From positions 62,001 through 126,000 of the forward strand of contig CAZUMW010000001.1 of assembly GCA_964621615.1 (NCBI GenBank): a DNA stretch of 64,000 bases, written 5' to 3'. Of this stretch, positions 62,704 to 64,000 are shown in pieces. The stretch is from CAZUMW01 sp964621615 (GTDB taxonomy: Bacteria; Desulfobacterota; WTBG01; CAIYCZ01; CAIRTM01). Under the pieces are notes generated by a model that was not told the origin of the DNA, did not search any database, and was given only the letters and a program-made list of their open reading frames with translations. Position numbers and translations under genes: made by a program. Position 1 is the stretch's first letter, and every line of letters begins with the position of its first letter.

Positions 62704-63603
62704 TTACATACATTTCTGCACTGCGTTTATTTTTGCTCTCAGGTTTATCATAAACGGGGTACGGTTGATGATGTGCTCTTTTGCGGCATCATATTCCCGT
62801 GCGGTAATAGATGCAACGACCTGCTCCACATCGCCGCCGTATTCTGATAGACTGCGCTCTAACATTTCCCGATAGCCCTGTGCCGCCTCAAGCGAAGCGG
62901 ACAGATAGTCTCTGACATCAGCCCGGCCGGTAAGAATGCCGACATGGGCTATGCAGATAGCTGCGGCATCAATATCCTTCAGCTTATACAGCGAGGACAC
63001 GTAGCTGTCATAATCTGACAGAAAAACGCTGTGAATAAAGCCGTTTTCAGGCACCCCGGCTGCTTCACCCGCCACAAGGGTCTGCGTTTCCGGGAAATAA
63101 AAAGACAGGCAGTCTTTTGTGTGTCCAGGTGTTTCGTAAACAATGCATTCGCTCTGCTCCCCGGAAAAAAGGCGGTCCCCTTCCGTCAGCTTGATATCTA
63201 CCGATAGCCCGTCAAATGAGACATTCTCGGCTTTTTCCTCAGAGGACATATTCTCTTCATATTCAGCATTTAACTCGTTAATCAATCTGATTGCTTTTTC
63301 TTTTTGCAGGACATCGGCTGCTTTGGCGCTGGCTGCAGTTCGGCAGCCGGGCAGCTTGCGAAGCAGGTACGGAGCGGCGCCGCAGTGATCAAAATGAGAG
63401 TGCGTCAGCACAATGGTCATCTCTTTTGCGCGCTCTTTGAGTATGTCCGCAGCGCATGTAAGATAAAACGGGCCGAATGCAGATACGCCCGGGTCGAAAA
63501 AGACGGGTGGCGATTCTGCACGTATAAAAGAGGGCACGTGCCCCCCGCCGATTTTTACAAAGCCGTTTGCGGTGCGCTCAAAAGAAAATCTGTTCTGGCT
63601 CAT
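62704..63603 (-). CDS. MBL-fold metallo-hydrolase
   Basis: 299 residues; RBS GGGGAG 5 bases before the ATG. THSHFDHCG is the metal motif H-x-H-x-D-H; ETPGHTKDCLSFY carries the next histidine, and a late CIAHVG the third region. The N-terminal 60 residues lack a signal peptide, so it is cytoplasmic. Substrate unknown (glyoxalase II- or lactonase-like). The C-terminal region of about 80 residues is helical. Confidence 0.85.
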   Translation of the reverse strand: MSQNRFSFERTANGFVKIGGGHVPSFIRAESPPVFFDPGVSAFGPFYLTCAADILKERAKEMTIVLTHSHFDHCGAAPYLLRKLPGCRTAASAKAADVLQKEKAIRLINELNAEYEENMSSEEKAENVSFDGLSVDIKLTEGDRLFSGEQSECIVYETPGHTKDCLSFYFPETQTLVAGEAAGVPENGFIHSVFLSDYDSYVSSLYKLKDIDAAAICIAHVGILTGRADVRDYLSASLEAAQGYREMLERSLSEYGGDVEQVVASITAREYDAAKEHIINRTPFMINLRAKINAVQKCM

Positions 63604-63746
63604 GGTTTCTCCCCTGTTATTGTAACAAATACTGCAAGTTCCAGCCCCTCAGGAATAGCTGCGAGCGTGATTGGCGGAAACCCTGCCGCTTTGCTTGATA
63701 TGCACAAATTAGCTGGATTGGCCGGACGGAGCCGGGCAATGACCAT
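63600..63746 (-). CDS. possible 48-residue ORF coupled to the MBL-fold gene
   Basis: The ORF begins MVIARLRPANPA, and its stop overlaps the MBL start as ATGA. A weak GGTGAGG precedes it. No family recognised. The overlap hints at translational coupling, but the sequence could be chance. Confidence 0.25.
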   Translation of the reverse strand: MVIARLRPANPANLCISSKAAGFPPITLAAIPEGLELAVFVTITGEKP

Positions 63747-63880
63747 ACCTCACCATATTATTTTTCTCTCCACGACGGCAAGCGGTAATCTGTATCCTGT
63801 TTGATTTGTTATTATAATAGCTGCCGCCTGAACTGTAAAGGTTCCGGGGGGAAAGAAGCTGAAGGGATATTCTCCAACTG

Positions 63881-64000
63881 TCACTGTGCGCCTGATGCGC
63901 AGGAAATGCTGCCAAGCACGCGCCGTATTGTCTGAGCAGCCTGGTGGCGGCTTATGGGCTTCATGATAAATTCTGTGATCCCGCTCTGGCGCAGCCTTTC
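63881..64000 (-). CDS. C-terminal end of a receiver-domain protein (cut by window edge)
   Basis: The last 39 codons of a minus-strand frame, stop TGA at 63881-63883. ERLRQSGITEFIMKPISRH contains the conserved lysine-proline (K-P) of the receiver alpha4-beta5 region, followed by the final helix (QAAQTIRRVLG). It is the tail of a response regulator or hybrid kinase whose body lies to the right of the window. Confidence 0.75.
   Translation of the reverse strand, partial: ERLRQSGITEFIMKPISRHQAAQTIRRVLGSISCASGAQ

Noticed and set aside
1..64000. CRISPR arrays, tRNA or rRNA genes
   Set aside because: No regularly spaced repeats or tRNA-like cloverleaf/CCA patterns were seen on either strand by eye.

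Overview
The window looks like the chromosome of an anaerobic Gram-negative bacterium, most likely a deltaproteobacterium in the broad sense (Desulfobacterota). The evidence is a four-subunit 2-oxoacid:ferredoxin oxidoreductase, an aldehyde:ferredoxin oxidoreductase with its own ferredoxin, a BadF/HgdC-type radical dehydratase activase, an acyl-CoA carboxylase carboxyltransferase subunit, a His-type (sulfide-dependent) Thi4, and large hybrid histidine kinases with the AHDFNN H-box usual in that group. The placement is inferred from gene content only. Gene density is high, starts are mostly ATG, and no tRNA, rRNA or CRISPR array was seen.

Layout. 1-7.6 kb: the 3' part of an alpha/beta hydrolase, a 1399-residue double activase, and asnB. 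7.8-10.5 kb: acyl-CoA carboxylase subunit and a membrane-anchored metalloprotease. 10.9-18.7 kb: polA, xthA, a PAS hybrid kinase, a PilZ protein, a lipoprotein and a methyltransferase. 18.9-21.8 kb: the korDABC cluster. 21.9-30 kb: membrane and envelope genes (VanY-like carboxypeptidase, heptosyltransferase-like GT9, Gfo/Idh oxidoreductase, beta-barrel-like protein) and a second, membrane-bound hybrid kinase. 30.2-32.6 kb: a methyltransferase and a PilZ-hotdog fusion. 33.1-35.3 kb: aldehyde oxidoreductase plus ferredoxin. 35.3-38.3 kb: an accessory patch with a DUF6868-type gene, dispersed repeats, a dead IS4-family element with intact ends, a decayed REP-associated transposase and an NTF2-like gene. 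38.3-49.3 kb: EndoQ-like protein, two overlapping DUF21-CBS proteins, DciA-like protein, a sodium symporter, a methyltransferase/response-regulator pair, Dus, Tag, YkgJ-like protein and Thi4. 49.4-53.7 kb: ybeY, the 7TM-HD phosphohydrolase, phoH and YjbQ. 53.9-58.9 kb: the rpsP-khpA-trmD-rplS-rnhB-yraN cluster followed by PBP1A; rimM is missing from its usual place. 58.9-64 kb: an exported Pcm, a two-component pair, ArfB, an MBL-fold protein and the tail of a receiver-domain protein.

The most unusual items are: (1) a histidine kinase translationally coupled to a response regulator whose C-terminal output region resembles the RelE/ParE toxin fold (59.9-62.0 kb); (2) a PilZ domain joined through a helical linker to a hotdog thioesterase-like domain, next to a methyltransferase (30.2-32.6 kb), suggesting c-di-GMP control of acyl-thioester chemistry; (3) the double-ATPase activase; (4) a leader with a promoter and a strong hairpin upstream of the membrane hybrid kinase; and (5) the internally deleted IS4-family element. 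These functional readings rest on motif recognition by eye and have not been tested by database search or structure prediction.
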